From Dyella acidiphila (lineage in GTDB: Bacteria > Pseudomonadota > Gammaproteobacteria > Xanthomonadales > Rhodanobacteraceae): DNA of 64,000 nt. The DNA lies in the NCBI RefSeq assembly GCF_014863405.1, contig NZ_JACZZA010000004.1:124001-188000 (forward strand). Direction: 5' to 3'. The position numbers and the translations under genes were made by a program. Shown piece after piece: positions 62,486 to 64,000 of the stretch. The notes under the pieces are model-generated. The model made no database searches. It was not told the origin of the DNA and worked only from the letters and a program-made list of their open reading frames with translations. Positions within the stretch are counted from its first letter, which is position 1; every line of letters starts with the position of its first letter.

Positions 62486-63307
62486 TTATTCCTTGTCCAG
62501 CGCGGCGGCCAGTTCTTCGCCGCGCCGGGTTGCGGCAGCCACGGCACGCGCGACCACGCGCGGCAGCTGGTCGGCGCTGAAGCTCTCCAGCGCGGCCTGG
62601 GTGGTGCCGTTCGGCGAGGTCACGCGCTGGCGCAGGGTGGCGGGCGCCTCGTTGCTTTCCACCAGCATGCGTCCGGCGCCCAGGCAGGTCTGCGTGGCCA
62701 GGATGCGCGCGGTTTCGCGCGGCATGCCCTGCAGCACGGCGGCCTCTTCCAGCGCCTCGACAATGGCGAAGAAATAGGCCGGCCCGGAGCCGGAAACGGC
62801 GGTGACGGTATCCATCAGCTTTTCGTCGTCGATCCAGCGGGTGATGCCCACTGCATCCAGAATGTGTTGCGCCTGTTCGCGCTGCTGCGGCGTCACGCGC
62901 AGGTTGGCGCACAGGCCGGTGGCGCCGGCGCCGATCAGGGCCGGCGTGTTGGGCATGCAGCGCACGATCGGCAACAGATTGCCGAACCAGCGTTCCAACT
63001 GGTCGATGCGCACGCCGGCGGCGATCGAGATCAGCAGCGGACGGTTGCGCTGCAAGGTATCGCGCAGCTCGGCATGGATGGCCGGCATCACCTGCGGTTT
63101 CACTGCCAGCAGCAGCACGTCGGCGTCGGCCGCGGCCTGACGGTTGTCGGCGAAGGTAGGTACGCCGAAATCGCGGCCCAGGGATTCGCGCGCCTGCGCC
63201 ATCGGCTCGGCCACGCGCAGGTTGGCGGCGGCTGCGCCGGTCTTGAGCAAGCCACCGATCAGGCTGCGTGCCATGTTGCCGCCGCCGATGAATGCAATAC
63301 GGGTCAT
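62486..63307 (-). CDS. proC: Pyrroline-5-carboxylate reductase
   Basis: Last step of proline synthesis, NAD(P)H-dependent, cytoplasmic, 273 aa from ATG 63307. It has the N-terminal Rossmann motif RIAFIGGGNMARSLIGGLL, VLLLAVKPQVM, SIAAGVRIDQLERWF, RCMPNTPALIGAGATG and the C-terminal signature TAVSGSGPAYFFAIVEALEEAA. An ATG at 63337 would add ten residues, but family members begin near MTRIAF. First gene of a proC-yggT-hypothetical unit. The PLP-homeostasis gene yggS, often found between pilT and proC, is absent here. Confidence 0.95.
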   Translation of the reverse strand: MTRIAFIGGGNMARSLIGGLLKTGAAAANLRVAEPMAQARESLGRDFGVPTFADNRQAAADADVLLLAVKPQVMPAIHAELRDTLQRNRPLLISIAAGVRIDQLERWFGNLLPIVRCMPNTPALIGAGATGLCANLRVTPQQREQAQHILDAVGITRWIDDEKLMDTVTAVSGSGPAYFFAIVEALEEAAVLQGMPRETARILATQTCLGAGRMLVESNEAPATLRQRVTSPNGTTQAALESFSADQLPRVVARAVAAATRRGEELAAALDKE

Positions 63308-63678
63308 GTTGCGGTTGTCCGGGTCTTCAGAAGGCATACCTTACTGAAGGCGGCGTAGCGGGAACAGGGAACGGGGCATGGCGGTTCGCCCGCGAGACAG
63401 CCTGCTGCGGCCTGCAGCGGGTCTGTTACAAGCAAGCCAAGCCGAGGGCTGCCTCGCCCCGCATGTTCCCGGCTTTTAATGTGCTCACGCCCGCATTTAG
63501 GCGATTGAAAGGCTGGCTGTTTTACCGCTGCCCCGAGTAGTATCAGGCCGGCTGCACGGGATAGGGGGAGTGGCGGGGCAGATCGGCCCGCCTCCGCGCG
63601 TCCGTCCAAGATGACCTACCGTCGTCCTGTTTGTGGCTGAGCTTCCATCATTGACGATCGGTTGAGGGGATACATCCG
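63308..63678. other. Divergent intergenic region between proC and pilT
   Basis: About 370 bases with no supported gene; it must hold both divergent promoters. The T-run near 63519 sits in a TGGCTGTTTTACCGCTG segment with GG and GC ten bases apart, a weak sigma-54-like spacing only. GAGGGGATA near 63664-63672 is the pilT ribosome site. Confidence 0.5.
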
Positions 63679-64000
63679 ATGGACATCGCCGAACTGCTTG
63701 CCTTCTCGGTGAAGAACAAGGCATCCGACTTGCACCTTTCGGCGGGCTTGCCGCCGATGATTCGCGTGGACGGCGACGTGCGCCGTATCAACATTCCGGC
63801 GCTCGAGCACAAGCAGGTGCATTCGCTGATCTACGACATCATGTCGGACAAGCAGCGCCGCGACTACGAAGAATTCTACGAGACCGACTTCTCCTTCGAG
63901 ATTCCCGGCCTTGCCCGTTTCCGCGTCAACGCGTTCAACCAGAACCGCGGCTCGGGTGCGGTATTCCGTACCATTCCGTCCGAGGTGCTGACCCTGGACG
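63679..64000 (+). CDS. pilT: Type IV pilus retraction ATPase PilT, 5' part only
   Basis: First 107 residues of the hexameric retraction ATPase that drives twitching motility from the cytoplasmic side of the inner membrane. The N-terminal PAS-like domain is recognisable from MDIAELLAFSVKNKASDLHL, SAGLPPMIRVDGD, YEEFYETDFSFEI and RFRVNAFNQNRGSGAVFR. The frame is open to the window edge, so the Walker motifs and catalytic Glu lie outside. The ATG at 63679 follows GAGGGG at a good distance. It is transcribed away from proC. Confidence 0.92.
   Translation, partial: MDIAELLAFSVKNKASDLHLSAGLPPMIRVDGDVRRINIPALEHKQVHSLIYDIMSDKQRRDYEEFYETDFSFEIPGLARFRVNAFNQNRGSGAVFRTIPSEVLTLD

Noticed and set aside
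63515-63535. Sigma-54 promoter for pilT
   Set aside because: GG and GC are correctly spaced, but the rest of the consensus (TGGCAC and TTGC) is poorly matched.
1-64000. tRNA genes, insertion sequences, integrases, prophage
   Set aside because: I looked for TTCRA-type T-loops, CCA ends, transposase and integrase motifs and saw none; without a tRNA scan, absence is not proven.

Overview
The window is 64 kb of high-GC chromosome from a gammaproteobacterium of the order Xanthomonadales, most likely family Rhodanobacteraceae (Dyella/Rhodanobacter/Frateuria-like). This placement is an inference from content. The markers are a fused aspartokinase-diaminopimelate decarboxylase, the MurL-MurD2 pair known from Xanthomonas, many dispersed palindromic repeats, an NdvB-like GH17-GT2 fusion beside TamA-TamB, and RcsB/LuxR-like orphan response regulators. 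Coding density is high. I saw no tRNA, rRNA, CRISPR array, transposase or prophage gene.

Layout. 1-7150: 3' part of class I fumarase, the lysine-pathway fusion gene, a DUF559 Vsr-fold nuclease gene bracketed by palindromic repeats, and murL-murD2. 7151-11517: an accessory patch with a heavily structured leader before an orphan 107-aa gene, a TIGR03067-like gene, a translationally coupled pair of GYF_2-domain membrane proteins (one RDD, one with a ClpP-like protease domain), and a tandem repeat array. 11518-21738: M13 metallopeptidase, orphan pilin-type adhesin, GH92 mannosidase, DHA2 efflux pump, DUF899 protein, and a response regulator that has lost its output domain. 21837-34422: tamB-tamA, an NdvB-like glucan synthase, a large TonB-dependent receptor and dps. 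34521-49824: hrpA, relA, a TPR membrane protein, an SDR epimerase, PBP1B, a TPR lipoprotein, prephenate dehydrogenase and a YoaA/DinG helicase. 49915-57393: sugar porter, S15-like peptidase, and the aroK-aroB-WGR-hemE minus-strand cluster followed by an epimerase. 57424-64000: LuxR-type response regulator, glycerate-kinase-like P-loop kinase, pdxH, a YjbQ protein, a BtuF-like protein, a secreted hypothetical, yggT, proC and the start of pilT.

How genes work together. MurL-MurD2, PBP1B and the NdvB-like enzyme serve the envelope. TamA-TamB, the TonB receptor, the M13 and S15 peptidases and GH92 are outer-membrane, periplasmic or secreted functions. lysAC, tyrA, aroKB, hemE, pdxH and proC are core biosynthesis.

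The most distinctive feature is the repeat load. Four palindrome families occur between genes: A, CCCTCTCCCC...GGGTGAGGGG; B, CCCTCCCCT...GGGGTGGGGT; C, GTAGGTTGGGTTA...; D, ERIC-like GTCATTCC.... Family A also lies in frame inside murL and hrpA, supplies the C-terminus of the DUF559 protein, and brackets that gene on both sides. The link between a Vsr-fold nuclease and these repeats is the best candidate here for an undescribed system.
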